NCBI GenBank assembly: GCA_900088475.1
Contig: FLMG01000943.1
Location: forward strand, 40,869 to 104,868
Source: Hyphochytrium catenoides
Taxonomy: Eukaryota > Sar > Hyphochytriomycetes > Hyphochytriales > Hyphochytriaceae
Length of the DNA: 64,000 bases
Direction: 5' to 3'
Within the stretch, counting starts at the first letter, position 1, and each line of letters starts with the position of its first letter. Below, piece by piece: positions 35,301 through 48,185 of this stretch. The position numbers were made by a program, and so were the translations under genes. The notes under the pieces are model-generated. The model was not told the origin of the DNA. It saw nothing but the letters and a program-made list of their open reading frames with translations, and searched no databases.

Positions 35301-38300
35301 GAAAGTGAAGAAGCAGAACAAAACAATCAAACATCGGGAGTGTACTGGCTATACCGTCTACTAACACTGCTCATAGAGTTTGTTAGAGTCATAGCACAAA
35401 TAAGAACCCCCATGGTCATCTAGACGTTGTGTCGAGTATAGCAGCTTAAGAACCGTGATCTGTCTCCTTACATCTTTCCTTTGTCCGTCGGCTCTATGAG
35501 ATCTGTGATTGCTCATCATTCACGCGACTGCGACCCAGCTCTGGAGCAGATCTAAGAGCAATAGTAGCTTGTCCTTCACATGGAACTCATTCCAAGGTCA
35601 AATTTGTGCCGACATTGCGTTGGTAGGCTTGCCCCTGTTCCTTAGTAGAATAAAGAGAGCAGAGGAGGGCCGATTAAATGGATAAAGTGGCTCTGCTCTC
35701 TTCGAAATTTATCCTACTAGCGTGCAGTTTTCCTCTAATCCTCTCCTTGTTCACTAAAAGGGCTATTCCCGACAAATAAGCTAGTTAGCATTAGATGACT
35801 CAAACCGATATTCCAAGGTTCAATAGCATTCTGCGCAAGTTTAATAGCAACATAATACTGACCAGAAAGCTCCTAGCGACAGGTACTATCCCGTGTGACT
35901 GTCTGCCGTCTGGATTCGCTACCATCATGAGAGACTGTTGCCTGGGTTCGCTGGGATCATGAACAGCTGAACTCACCTCATGACCTATCTATCGCTCGTT
36001 TATTCTTTAGCTTCCTTAGCGCCGTATGTTTGATCAGGGATGAACGCGGACGACTGGAATGAATGTCGGTTAGGGCTTTGAGGTGTTATGTTTATGACCC
36101 CTACTTGAGAGCGACTTTATGTACCTCTTTCCTGCAGGAAGCTCCGGCCCTATTATGGGCGTTCTGTTCTTGGGAAGTCGTTCCTGCCAAGCCTGGAGAG
36201 GTGATAAGTCGAGCAGCAACTGCGTGGAGTATCTAGATGTTCCCTCGATAATCTTTCGACAAGGCATCGAAGAGGTGATGAGCTCCCTTTAGAAAAGTAG
36301 TATAAGCATCATGTGGCGGCCCCACGCCGTCACCTGCGATGGGAGCTTACAGTAACAGCAAGGATCGCGTTTCCTTGTTGCCGTCTTGCTTTTTATTGCT
36401 CTCTTCATCTGCCGCCGGTATCACCCGTGAGTTCTCCAGCCACATTATCAAATTGGTCAAGACCACTGCCCTCCTGTCTACCATCATCCTCAGCCCGCTC
36501 CTTGCTTTCTGCCAGCGTACGGTGGCTTGGCGATTTATGTACTTCTAAACATGTTATTCCTGCTGCTCTGTTTCAGTACACCGCTTTTCTAGCAGAATTG
36601 GATCAGATAATATAGACTTTTCGGACTCGTGAATAACTAATGGACAACCACCATAGTAGTAATAAATGTGCTACCCTTTCATGATCTAGTTGCTCTACGG
36701 GCCTGTCCCTGCCCATCAGTGAAATTTTGTCAAGTTGGAGTTTTATAAATGCGGAAAAGTCCTTTGGGAAGACATAGAGTACAAGATCAGGAGCAAGAGA
36801 GGCCTCGAGATAAACAAAGGATGAACGTCCCCCAAATAAGGAGGCAAAAGTGGAGATACTACGTATGGGGGTATGGGACAAAAGTTCTAAGGAGTTGTCG
36901 GTCTTCTTGTGCTAATCATAATAAAAGAAGTCGAGAGTCCTGGTTGGAAACAAAAGGCGAAGCACTGCCATGTGGTGGTTCGAAGTGACTATATTTTAAG
37001 TGCCATTCCAATGTTTCTTCTCTACTGAGCAAGGCGGCATTGATAAGAAAGTATCGGTAGAAAGAAGGTAGTTCTAGATGCTTCGAGTTCCTTGGATATT
37101 TTTGGCCTCTTCTACCCTAATACATCCTAATAACGTAGTACCTCGTTGCCAAACTGAAGAGAGGCGGGTGTAGCGTGGGGTTGTCGGTTGAAGTACTAAC
37201 TGGAGCTATATACCGGGAGCTTGTTGATTGGTGGTACTCGTACCCTTCTCTCTTCTCACTTCCCTTCAAGGATTGGTCCAATCTCGACCGTACGAGTGAG
37301 CTTCTTTCCCCGAGGACTTCCTGGTGGCAATAATTCCTGACTGCTACGGAGGTAGAAATGGGATGAAGGGATACAACAGGTATAAAGCACTCAGCGGTCA
37401 ATGTGCTGAGTTGCGGAGTCCAGCAGTCTTGTGTAGAAGAGAACTCGGGACTGGGTAGGACCAGTCGTTCTACTAGTTCCTCCAGCCGTCGCCACCCACC
37501 ATTAGCTGCCGATGTCCCACCCAGACCATTCATGCGTCGTCAGTCATCAAAAACCCATAATCTGCAAAATTGCGTTTGTTTTCAGAAATTTATTGCTTTT
37601 TTGGTTGGGTGGGGAAGCCACAGAGAAGTCCTTATGCTGGAGAATAAAGTAGATGATTGGTTCCAAGAGTCTTGCGCGGAACTGGAGAACGTGCTGGACG
37701 ATCGCTTCCGTTCTGCGACTTTTTATTTTGTTTTTCTTCGTAGAGTTCTCTTCCATTTTTGATTCGCCTCCTTGCCCCTGGTTGGTGATTGCTGAAGGAG
37801 CGGAAGCGGAGACCATCTTGGCCAAATGTCCTACGCATCACTCCTGCTCAGTGCCCAGCAATTTTTACTTGTAGTAAGCCTCTGTCAGCTCCTCTGTCGC
37901 GCTGTGTTTATAAAAAGATGAAAAATTTACATTACAAAGTACTTTACTTTGCTACTATACGCATTGTCCTTCAGAGAGATGGCGATGACTTGTCTGTGGC
38001 TAGTTTTCTGTCTATTGGCCACAGCACAAGACACAGAAACTTCTCGTGAATGATGGCCATGCGACACTTGTGCTGACAAGTGATGAGCGAGCGCGACACC
38101 ACTTGCGCTTATTAGTCCTACGTTTCTACTCAAACCTGCGTTTTTTCTCTACGCGGCTACGTCTCGGACAGCAATCTGCTAAGAAGCAGCCGCCGCCTCG
38201 TGTCGCGAAGACCAAAATCAAACAGAGCAATCATGGCGCCAGCTAGCCGACGGGACACACAGCAGCGAAAGTTTGCTTCTTATTAGTGCATCCTTTCTAT

Positions 38301-38800
38301 CGTAATCTCCTCGCAAAAGTAGCTCGTTTGAAGTCATCAGGTCACATGTCGTCTGGGGTTGTAAGAAATCATAAGAGTTCGAACTCCTATGAATCACCCA
38401 TCAACTTCTCCCCCTCCCTTCTTGGGCGCCCACAAGATGCAGATTCCTTACGTTGCAGCTAGCACTTCGAGCTAGAACGCCGCTTTACTTACATGGATTC
38501 GACTCCAGCAACAAGGATGTGTCTACCTCATAGAGTAGTGGGCAAATGCTGCCGCAACCACTTTGAGTTTTCGTGCCAGCATTTCCTGCATCTGTTTGCA
38601 AGCTCTCGTGAACATGGCCGCAGGCGTCATATTTTACTCTGCTGCTTTTTATCTGCTAAAGATCAAAGCTGCTGCTCCAGATTCAATTCCAATCATGCAA
38701 ACAACAACCAGCTCGGAACCAGCTCAGGCGTGAACCATATTTAGTAAGACCGCGGGATCACAAAACGAGCTTTGCTCACCCGCTCTAAACGAAGCTTAAA
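32399..38800. other. Gene-poor region, no supported gene
   Basis: About 6.4 kb without a supported gene. It includes a poly-C tract followed by two N (about 32738-32750), a likely homopolymer sequencing break, and a tandem duplication at 33576-33795 listed separately. The largest open frames (34042-34416 minus, 37117-37533 minus, 36313-36615 plus) show no recognisable domains and no linked exons. Confidence 0.5.
33576..33795 (+). repeat. Two-copy tandem duplication, about 115 bp unit
   Basis: Copy 1 (33576-33690) and copy 2 (33691-33795) start with CCTGCC(A/C)GGACAT and share GGCCAGTCCGGCCAGT, a purine-rich GAGAGGAG/GGAAA block, and GGGCTCCGTCTGTCCAGGAA with GATATCGTCTTGACTGA at the end. They differ by scattered substitutions and small indels, so the duplication is not very recent. 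Confidence 0.9.
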
Positions 38801-38859
38801 AAGAGTTATCACCTCTGGCAAATCCTGTTAGAACGGGAGTCACGACATTAAGCACTTGC

Positions 38860-41800
38860 TCGCCAACCCTTTTTGCTATAGTGGCCAGAGCAACCGATAA
38901 TGTCTCCTGGTAAGTAAGACGTCTTTTTCTTGCTGGAGTTCGTTTGCTATATATCCTTGCCTACCGCGGGTTTACATCCATGATAATAGACTACTTGGGA
39001 TATCCGCATGACCTCGATAGCCCTTTGGCGTCTATTTGCGTAAAGAACATCAGTTCGGGCTTATATAGCACTCTTCCCATATTTCATAGCTCGCCTTTGT
39101 GAACCCTGATTTTCGCCCGTACCACGGAATGAGCTCTCATGCATAGATAATAACCTTCTTCTTTGTCTCCCTTATGAACCACCGCCCTTAGTATGATTGT
39201 GATGGGCCAGGCTTATGCTATCGTTGGCGAGAGAGACCGAAGATGTTCTCCAAGTGAGTAAGGCGTTTTATCTGTTGTTGGAGTTCCTTATTTGTCAGTA
39301 CATCCTTGTGTATCACCGGTCTACATTCGTGGTAGCCTATTTAGGATATCCACATGATCTCGATAATTCTCTGTCCTCCATTGTTTGCGTAGCGAACATC
39401 TTTTCGGGCTTGTATAGCACTCTTCCGATATATCATAGCTCGCAAAATCTGACTTTTTGTTGCGTGCGTACGTGATGAGTGACCTCTCATCATAGATTAT
39501 AACCTTTTTAGTCTCCCCCTTATGGAGACCGCCCTTAATATGAGTGTGATAGGCGAGGGTTCGCTACTATCGTTGGCGAGAGAGACCGAAGAAAAGTTCT
39601 CCCGGTAAGTAGGGCGTTTATTCTGTTTGTTGCTAGAGTTTGTTTTCTTAACGTCGTCTATTACCGGTTCACATCCTATCACCCGCATGACCTCGCTAGT
39701 TCTCTGTCCTCCATTTTTGTGTAGCGAACATCACTTCCGGCTTGAATAACGCTCTTTCCATAAAGTGTAGCTCGCTTTCCTTGAACCCTGGCAATTACTT
39801 GCGTCCCAGTGAATGAGCTCTCATCTCATACATAATAACATTCTCGTCTTCTCCCTTATGAAGACCGCCACCCTTAGATATTACGAGTGTGATACGCACA
39901 GACTTATGCTATATTTGGCGAGAGAGACCAAAGATGTTCTCCCGGTAAATAAGGCGATTTTTCTGTTGCTGGAGTTTATTATTCTAAGACATCGTCGTCT
40001 ATCACCAGTTCACATCCATGATGGTCTAATTCCGATCAGCATGATCTCGGTACTTCTTTGCCCTCTTTTTGCGTAGCCAACAACATCACTTCGGGCTTTA
40101 CATAGCACTCTTAAAAGTTGGTGCAGCTCGCTATTCTTGAACTCTGGCTTTAACTTGCGTATAAGGAATAAGCCCTCCTCCCATAGATAATAACTTTTCT
40201 TTTGCTTTCCCTTATGAACCACCGCCATTAGTTTTCTATGCTATAGGTAGCGCGAGAGATTGACGATGTTCTCCGGGTAAGTAGGCTTTTTTTTCTGTTC
40301 CCTGGAGTTTTTAGTCACATACATGCTAGTCTATCGCATGTTTACATCCGTGATTATGCTATAAGGATGCCCGCATGACCTCGATACTCCCTGTCCACCA
40401 TTTTTGGCGTAGCGAACATTACTTCGGGCTTATATGCACTTTTTCATAAGTACTAACTCGCTTTTCTTGAACTATGGCTTTTGTTGCGTGAATGAGCCCT
40501 CATCTCATAGATAACAACTTTCCTTTTTCTCTCCGTCAAGAAGACTTCCTTAGTATGATTGAGCTTGAGTAATAGTGTGATAGGCCCAGGACTACCGCTA
40601 TAATAGATGACGAAAGAGACCCAAGATGTTCTCCCGGTAAGTAAGGCGTTTTTTCCTTGTTGCTGGGGTTTATTATTCTAATACATCGGCTATCACCAGT
40701 TTACATCCATGATGGGCTTTTACGAAATCAGCGTGATCTCGACACTTTCTTGTCCTCTTTTTGCGTGACGAACATCACTTCGGGCTTACATAGCCGTCTT
40801 AAGATATGCCGCTCTTTTTTAACTTTGGCTTTCTTCACTTGCGTATCAGGGAATAAACTCTCAACCCATAATAGATAACAAACTTACGCGTTCTCCCTTA
40901 TGAACACTACCCTTAGTATGAGTGTGATAGGCCCAGGCTTACGCTATAGGTGGCGACAGAGACCACAGAAGATCTTCTCCCGGTAAGTAAACCGTTTCTT
41001 CTATTGCTGGAGCTTACGTAATACAACCAGGCTACATCAATGATAGGCTCTCTAGGATATCCGCATGATCTTGATGGTTCTCTGTCCACCACTTTTTGTC
41101 ACTTCGGCTTAGATTGCACTCTTTTTACATATATCATCGCTCGCTTTTCTTCAATCCTGGTTTTTTAAAATGCGCACCAGCGAATGGGCTCTCACCTCAT
41201 GGATAACAACAAACTTTTTTTCTGTCTCCTGAACACCGTCCTTATATGAATGTGATAGGCCCGGCCCGGCTTACCTTACATTAGGTGTAGAGAGAGACCG
41301 AAGATGTTCTCCCGGTAAGTAAGGCGTTTCTTCTGTTGCTGGAATTCACTTTATACATCGTCATCTATAAACAGTTTACATCTATAATGGGCTATTTAAG
41401 ATATCCGTATGACCTCGATGTTTCTCTGTCCTCCACAAATTTTTGGCGTAGCGAAAATCGTTCCGGGTTTGTATGGCAGTCTTCCGATATAACATAGCTC
41501 TCTTTTCTTGAACGCTGCCTTTTGTTGCTTACCACTAGTGAATGAGCTCTCGTCTCATAGATTATAATTTTCTTTTTTCTCTCCCTTAAAACACCGCGTC
41601 TAATTTGAGTGTGATGCGCCCAGGCCTATGCTACTAGCTGGCGAGACCGAAGATGTTCTCCCGGTAAATAGGCGTTTTATCAGTGGTTGGAGTCCATTAG
41701 TTGTTAGTACATCCTGGTCTATCACCGCTTTACATCCATGATGGGCTAATTAGAATTGCCGCATGACCTCGATAGTTCTTTGTCCACCTCTTTTTGCGTA

Positions 41801-42290
41801 GGAACAACACTTCCGCTTATAGAGCACTCTTTCCATATACTATAGCTCGCTTTTCTTGAACCCTAACTTTTGCTTGCCTACCAGTGAATGAGGTCTCATC
41901 TCAGGATCAATACCTCTCCTTATTCCTCTGCCTTACAATAACCACCTTTAAGATGAGTTGTCATAGGTGAGGGTTACGCTATAGGTGGGGAGAGAGACCA
42001 AAGATGTTGTTGGAGTTCAATATCTGTTAGTACTTCCTAGCCTCTCGCCGCTTTATTACGCCCATGCTGATGGGCTATTTAGGGTCTCTGCCTGACCTCG
42101 ATAGTTCTCTGTCCTCCTTCTGCGAAGCGAGCATCACAATGGACTTATATGGCACTCTTTCCATATGTCATAGCTTGCTTTTCTTGAGCCCTGGCTTTCT
42201 GTTGTGTACCATTGAATGAGCTCGCATCTCATAGATAGAGATGTTTCGTTTCCTTCTCCTCTTTAAGACCGCTCGCGCCTGATATTCCGG
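38860..42290 (+). repeat. Diverged satellite array, about ten units of about 343 bp
   Basis: Blocks recur in the same order: GAATGAGCTCTCATCTCATAG followed by ATAATAAC; CTCCCTTATGAA...CCGCCCTTAG; GTGTGATAGGCCCAGGCTTA; GGCGAGAGAGACCGAAGATG then TTCTCCCGGTAAGTAAGGCG; TTTACATCCATGATGGGCTA; CCGCATGACCTCGATAGTTC; and GCGTAGCGAACATCACTTCG. Occurrences of the GAATGAGCTCTCAT block start near 39127, 39475, 39811, 40163, 40492, 40853, 41191, 41538, 41885 and 42213, with spacings of 328-361 bp. Units are clearly mutated relative to each other and contain no shared long open frame. Ends are approximate: the first and last units fade into unique sequence. Confidence 0.9.
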
Positions 42291-45200
42291 CTTTCTTCGG
42301 ACACTTGTCTGTGTAGGTGTGAGTAAAGCATCCTATCCTCCTACCCATCTGCCGCTTTCTTGGCGCGCGCGCTCAAGTTATCGGCTATTGGCGGTAATGA
42401 GGATTCCATCTTCACTTCACACTTATGCATCTACTTCAGTGGAGATGTAGTTAGCTACTGGACAACGAGCCACAGGTAGTAGTGAAGACAGATTAGAGCT
42501 ATGAGAAGCAGCTTTCTAAAAATAAGCAAGACCATGGTGCTTCTCTCGGGCATCTTAGGTAAATGGATGGTGGATCTTGATGTCTAGGCGGCTACTCGAT
42601 TACACTTGACACTTGTCAGAGTTAATCAAACAATTGGACAGGGCATTCGTAAGTTGATTTGAGGAGAAGGTATAGCCTATCTTGCATTTCCCTTTCCCTT
42701 CTCTTTCTTTGGATACCTTGTACAAGAGACCTATAGAGCTTTAAGAATTGGCATTTCCGAATGTACTCAATCACTTACACCCGTAAAAGGGTAAATAAAG
42801 TTCAACAGTCGTGGATGAAGTAGGGATAGGCTCGAGTTAATGCTTCTACAACCGGACCAGCAGTGATGACCCGCCATTCAAGGAGTAATGTATGCAAGAA
42901 GTAAGACGATTAGTAGAGTATGCGTACTCTCCTGTTGTCAACACTCCAAGGCGGTGCACTGCGAAGGTCAGCAAATCAAATGCTATAAGTAGCAAGAGAT
43001 TCACTTAACCGTAGATAGGAGTATCCCGCCCCGCGCCCTATTGTCTGCCATCCGCGACGGGCTATTGCCATTTCTCTTTATGTTGGGCTCGATTGTGTTG
43101 CTCTGATTCGAACACGCTAGCTAAAAAATAAAGTCTGATGAGATTTGATTTTCATCCTTTCGCCACCCTTTCTTCCTTGGGCTTCCTCGCACTAATAGGA
43201 AACCTATAAATCCTAAAACTGACTTCCTCTTCCATGTACATCAAGGGACGAACAAGAGGCGGCGGGAGAGGGTAATCCCAGCATAGTAGGTCTCGCAGCC
43301 GCTAAGCAGGATAGCTGCCACTGCGGGTTCTCATGTTTACGTTGCTATCATCCTCCTTGGACTCTACCGTGGATGCTGAACTACATTCTTTGCCCAAGAA
43401 TCCCGGGTGCCGCAGCTCCGTCCTACTGGTCCATGGCAAGTAATACCCAGCAGCCGCAGGGGTATTAAGCATTCACCACAGTGTAAACCGAGCAATCTCA
43501 TTAGCTTTTGGCGAGATCACCTAAATTGGGCCCGGCAGTGCTGTCACTCCCGACAAAAGCAGTCATAAGTCCCCACTTAACCTTATTCTAATAATTGACA
43601 TGAATCCTGTTTAAAAATAGTCAAACTGTTCCCGCACTTCCCCTCCGATGTTCTTCTTGTTACGTCCAGTTTCGTATCACATGTTGTTGAGCGAGGACGT
43701 GTTAGATACCAATGACAAAAGACGGTGGCAGAGAGGAGGGGATGAGAAGGCAGCCAACACTGCATGATTGTCCTCTACGCAATTCGGAAGTGCCCGATGG
43801 GCGTATTTGTTATTGCTGCTTCTACGGCTTCTGCTGCTTCTTTCGCCGATTAGCGACAGCCGTCAGACGTCCCGCAAGCCACAGCAGCAAATGAAGTAAA
43901 AGCGGGTGTAAAGAAGGCCTGCAACATTTACATGTGGCCTTATGGACTTACCGTCACTCGTCTTCTCTTTCTGGCGGAAATAAAATATGGGATGCTGAGC
44001 GAGTCACCGCCCTGCTTGCTATCTTGCCTCCCGAGCTCGAAGACTTATGCCGTTGGATACTTCCCTCGCGTTATTACATCTTCAGGCCACAAAAGAATGA
44101 CTCCTTGTTCCTGTGCGCTACCAGTAAAGGTCTTTATCACTTCTACTACTAGGAAATCTTCCTGTTCCTGGTGCTTATTATCAGCAACGGATAGCGGCCG
44201 GAAGCGGCCTAACGAGAAGGATGTGAATCTCTTCTTATTACTGTTCTTTCATGCTATTGGTGGGGTGACTAACGGAGGACTACTTTTGACACAGACAAGA
44301 GGAGCGGGAAGAGGGCACCCAAACAGTTAATTAAGTACAAAGAGTGAAAGGTAGCACTCTCAAAAGACAAGATGGAAGCAAAAGAGAGATCAGGTGACCA
44401 CTTAGGGAGCTGCAGGTGTTGGAGGGCATTAGGAGAGACAACAAAGGGGAGGCCACCACAGCCGAGACGACGAGGTAGGAAGCGGCAGGATGTGTACCAA
44501 GGCAGTAGAAGCGGCGGGATGTGTACCAAGGCAGTAGAAACCTCTTCCTCGCTGATGCGAGAAAGGAAAAATATCTCGTTTGGCCTCATAACTGACGAAA
44601 GGAGAGGAATAAGAAGAGACAGGAGCCGGAAGCTCATGTGGCAGGGAAACAGGAGAAGATGACTGAGCAGCAGATGAAGAGAAGAAGGAGTGTTATTCGA
44701 GATTCTTCAACTTGGAAGGATTGGGACTAAACCTCTCCTTCTTTCTGCTGCTGTCGGCCTCAGAAGAGAGATGAGAGAGCTCAAGTTGTTACTGTTCTTC
44801 TACTAATAAAGGTAGAGGTGATCTCTCTATTATTAATTTTAATGTGGATAGTCCAAAGTGTTTCACTCTCTGTGTTAGAACCGAGGTATGTTCAAGGCAG
44901 GTCCGCACTCAGCTGCTTGTCATGTGTATGTACGCCTTCCACTTGCTTGTACAGCTGTCGATGCGACGGAGGAGAGGTGGAGCAGTCCAAGATATTTTTC
45001 TTTTTCACTCCTCGAGGTAAGAATAGTTGGTAGGTTTATTATTACTTGTAGGGTAGCGTAGAGGTTTGTAGTACGTTTCAATTCTTTCTACAAGTAGCCT
45101 TTATTTCTAGGAAGTTGTACTCGTACAAGCAGGACGGCCATCACACCCATGCTACCCGATCACTCACGCAGTCTAATCGACACATAAGAACTATGGGATC

Positions 45201-46331
45201 GGGAGGTTCTGTGTCTGTGACTACCTCCTAACCTTGCATGTGATGTAGACGTCCAAGGTTCCTGCCCCGTGCATTCCACTCTCCCATAAATACAGGGAAA
45301 GATCCGGTTCTTCGTGGCTTGGTTTCGAATCATCCGGGCAACCTTAAACCATAAAGACAGTTCTACACCCAGCCGCTCTCTAAGCCCTAGGATTATCCCT
45401 ACAGACACAACCTGAAGTACGTGATTCTCATGTGGGTTTGGCTGTCAGGAGGAGAGCAAAGATGGACGCTCTGTAGAATGATCAGTGTATGTATAATATT
45501 AGGGCTTGCTCTCTTGTGCAGCAGATGCAGCATCTGGGCCCAGTTCTTTTTCTGCATCACTCCTGGATTGCATCGCTCCTGGGTTCCTTTCGCTCTGTCC
45601 AAACGTTAACAACACCAGCCACAGGGTCAAGGTAAGCTTCGGTACCAAACCTCCGCCGCTTTGAGGTGCCCCCCAAGGATAGGCAGCTGATGAGCCAAAC
45701 ACTCCACGTTCGGATAATATGCCGCCTCCTTACCGTCAACCTCCATCCATAAGCAGATTCTGGAACTCGAGGTTTCGCTGGTCTTCGGTGATGTTTCAGC
45801 TGATTGGCTGAGGAGTTTTTGTGTGCAGTTGCAGATTTGTAGACGTCAATGGAGAGTTAGTGGAGCCGCTGGAAGCAGCAAGAGGAGTGGAGGTCGAGGA
45901 GGTAGCTCGAAGGATTGGCAAGCATGCATGCCGCCGCTGCGAATCGCTTGTTCTTCTTCACCTCATCGAAGGCTGAGCAGTCTCTTGTTCTCTAACCCTA
46001 GGCAGCTGCGCCACTTTTCTTCGCTTCGTCCCTCTGAGTGCCTGCTCAGTGACTCTCTTTCCTTCCTTACCTGTCTCACACTCGCCTCTTCCTGCTAGGT
46101 CTCTATTCTGTGTCTTCCAAAAGAGGGGTTTCCATGTCACTATGAAGAGAGAAATCGGGGCCCTTCTTCTTCCGATATATCAGTCTCATTCTTTGCTTTT
46201 CTCTCTGGTTTGCAGAAGTCGCCGCTGTAGGCCGGAGCTGTGCTTGCTGTCGCCCTGCATTATGTCTCTTATTTAAGTTTCTCTCTCCAAGGGCAGTCAA
46301 GAAGTTTGAAGGGATCGGTACCAATCGCAGG
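42291..46331. other. Gene-poor region and upstream region of the PX gene
   Basis: About 4 kb with no supported gene. A 29-bp direct duplication lies at 44481-44509/44510-44538. The last few hundred bases before 46332 presumably include the promoter and 5' UTR of the PX-domain gene. Confidence 0.45.
44481..44538 (+). repeat. Direct duplication, 2 x 29 bp
   Basis: The unit begins AGCGGC(A/G)GGATGTGTACC and ends AAGGCAGTAGA; the two copies are adjacent with one mismatch. It is non-coding as far as can be seen. Confidence 0.85.
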
Positions 46332-47867
46332 ATGGTGGCTGTCGTAGGGGATCATCCTCGGCTCCATACACTCGCAGCACCAGTCGACACTTATAGCTCC
46401 ACACCATGCCATGACGACACCCGTAACTTCTGCAGCTGGTCTCCTCCCAATCCATCCTCGAACCATCTTCACCGGTCTGAACACCAGTCATTCTCTCTTC
46501 TCAACACAAGCGGACGTGAAGAACAGGCTGGGCGCCTTAGTGTGGCGCTGCATCAGCTCGAAGACGGCGCTTGTGGGACTTTGTCAGCCCACCCAAAGCA
46601 GAAGTTTGTCATCGAATTTGTCGCCAGACTTTCTTCCAGATTCCCTCTTTCAGTAAACACTCAGAGAGCTGACGAGAGCTTGCCGCCTCGGTGCTCCATG
46701 AATGTCCCAGAACTTCTTCGTACGCTCTCCTTTTCCTCTGCTTCTAGCACCGGTCAATCTTCCCCCTTTGTCACCAATCGGAAAAGAAGAAGAGGAAGGA
46801 AAACCTGCTATACTTCCTACCTTCTTCAGGTTGCAGATGAGAGTGGTAGTGTTTCCTGGTGCTTTCAACGGCGGTATAGTGAATTCCGTGCCCTCCGCCA
46901 GGAGCTCTTACTGCTCAACCGGTCGGTCACCAAGTGTTCTCACTGCAAGGAGTTCTTCCAGGACTTGAGATCCAAGAAATTCCCATCTCGACTGCGTTTT
47001 GGCTCGTCGGAGCAACTTCGGACCGCTCAACTTTACAGCTTCACGGTGCATTTGCTTTCGGCCCTACAACGGACACACGCAGGACTAGACCATATGGAAA
47101 GGGAAGGAAGGAAAGATAGACTCTGTGCCGTGATGCTAACAGTCCTAAATTTCTTTGCCGCTACATGTCCCACATGCCACCTAAAAGTGGTGGGCAACTA
47201 TGGACGACGGTCTTCAAGCCATTCTGAAGAGTTTGAACTGGGGTCAACGGGGGACGACAAGTACAATCGGGAGCGTGAGAGCTACTGCACGCTCTGCCGA
47301 ATAAATGATGGTGCACTGTCCCGCACAAGTCCTCTGAGACCCGAGTCGGATTTCTCCTGCCACCATGCGGACTTACGCGTTTGTAGACAGTCCAGTTGCT
47401 CCTCCACGCTGAGTAATACGAACAGTCTGAAACAAGAAATCCTGGGTCGTTACCTTGAAAGCTTACCGGCTTTTGGAGTGACAAGAATGGTAAAGCTCTC
47501 ATTTCCGAAGGTCAAGAGTTTTGACCTGTACCTTGGCGAGAGCCCAGAGGGCTCAGCTCTAATGGCGGAAATGGGACTAATCAAGTCCGTCTCAAACACC
47601 TCACTCGCTTCCTTTGCTGCCACCGCAAGCGTTAGTAGCGCCAGCTTTGCCGAATCTTCAGCCACATCGTTCTCGGCCGGGATGAAGAAGTCCAGCTCCA
47701 GCACTTCTTTCACTTCCTCTTTATCCTCGTCCTCCTCTTCCAGCTCAAGCGGAACTTTCAGACCCCCACCTTCTATTCCTCAGAGGTCATTCTCTCGCGC
47801 TTACACCGGATCGTGCGTATCGAGTGATAGGCCCAAACATGCTACCAATAGAACTTTGTCAACATAG
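46332..47867 (+). CDS. PX (phox homology) domain protein, 511 aa, single exon
   Basis: The frame is uninterrupted from ATG to TAG. A PX domain lies at about residues 155-275: TSYLLQVADESGSVSWCFQ, RRYSEFRALRQELL (the arginine/tyrosine signature that contacts the phosphoinositide), and FPSRLRFGSSEQLR before the closing helices LYSFTVHLLSALQ. PX domains usually bind PI3P on endosomes. Cys pairs follow (CPTCH near residue 278; CTLCR near 320), and a Ser-rich low-complexity tail covers about residues 415-480. The N-terminal 120 residues show no domain; a later in-frame methionine (MNVPELLRTLSF) could be the real start. It converges with the ARM-like gene (stops 319 bp apart). No BAR domain or membrane helix is seen, so it is not a classical sorting nexin. 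Confidence 0.75.
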   Translation: MVAVVGDHPRLHTLAAPVDTYSSTPCHDDTRNFCSWSPPNPSSNHLHRSEHQSFSLLNTSGREEQAGRLSVALHQLEDGACGTLSAHPKQKFVIEFVARLSSRFPLSVNTQRADESLPPRCSMNVPELLRTLSFSSASSTGQSSPFVTNRKRRRGRKTCYTSYLLQVADESGSVSWCFQRRYSEFRALRQELLLLNRSVTKCSHCKEFFQDLRSKKFPSRLRFGSSEQLRTAQLYSFTVHLLSALQRTHAGLDHMEREGRKDRLCAVMLTVLNFFAATCPTCHLKVVGNYGRRSSSHSEEFELGSTGDDKYNRERESYCTLCRINDGALSRTSPLRPESDFSCHHADLRVCRQSSCSSTLSNTNSLKQEILGRYLESLPAFGVTRMVKLSFPKVKSFDLYLGESPEGSALMAEMGLIKSVSNTSLASFAATASVSSASFAESSATSFSAGMKKSSSSTSFTSSLSSSSSSSSSGTFRPPPSIPQRSFSRAYTGSCVSSDRPKHATNRTLST

Positions 47868-48185
47868 ACTCCACTCCTTCTCAGCTGAACGACGATTTGT
47901 TGCAGTCTCATCAGTGTCTTTAATCATCCTTAAGTTTGTGGAGGGCTTTTAGCCCCATTGTGAATGATTGGCGTTGTAACTTATAAATAGAATACTCCTT
48001 ACGTTCTGTCCGTCCTATTCCTTTGGTGCGGTCATACCCTGCAGTCCTTTGTCCAAGGTCCTTTATTCTTAACCGTGATTGGGGTTTTGGGTAGATGCTG
48101 ATGCTGTTTGTTAGAAAACCACCACGTGCCTCCCCCCTTCATCAACTAAGTGCTTCGTTACCTCCGCTGGGAGGCAGTGTTGTTT

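Noticed and set aside
36313..36615. Overlapping plus-strand open frames of about 100 aa
   Set aside because: No conserved motif, and two frames are equally open. Nothing distinguishes them from chance.
38341..38400. GAGTTCGAACTC resembling a tRNA T-arm
   Set aside because: It is a simple palindrome; no matching acceptor stem, D-arm or anticodon arm could be placed around it.
43932..44330. 132-aa plus-strand open frame
   Set aside because: No domain or splice support, and overlapping open frames occur on both strands.
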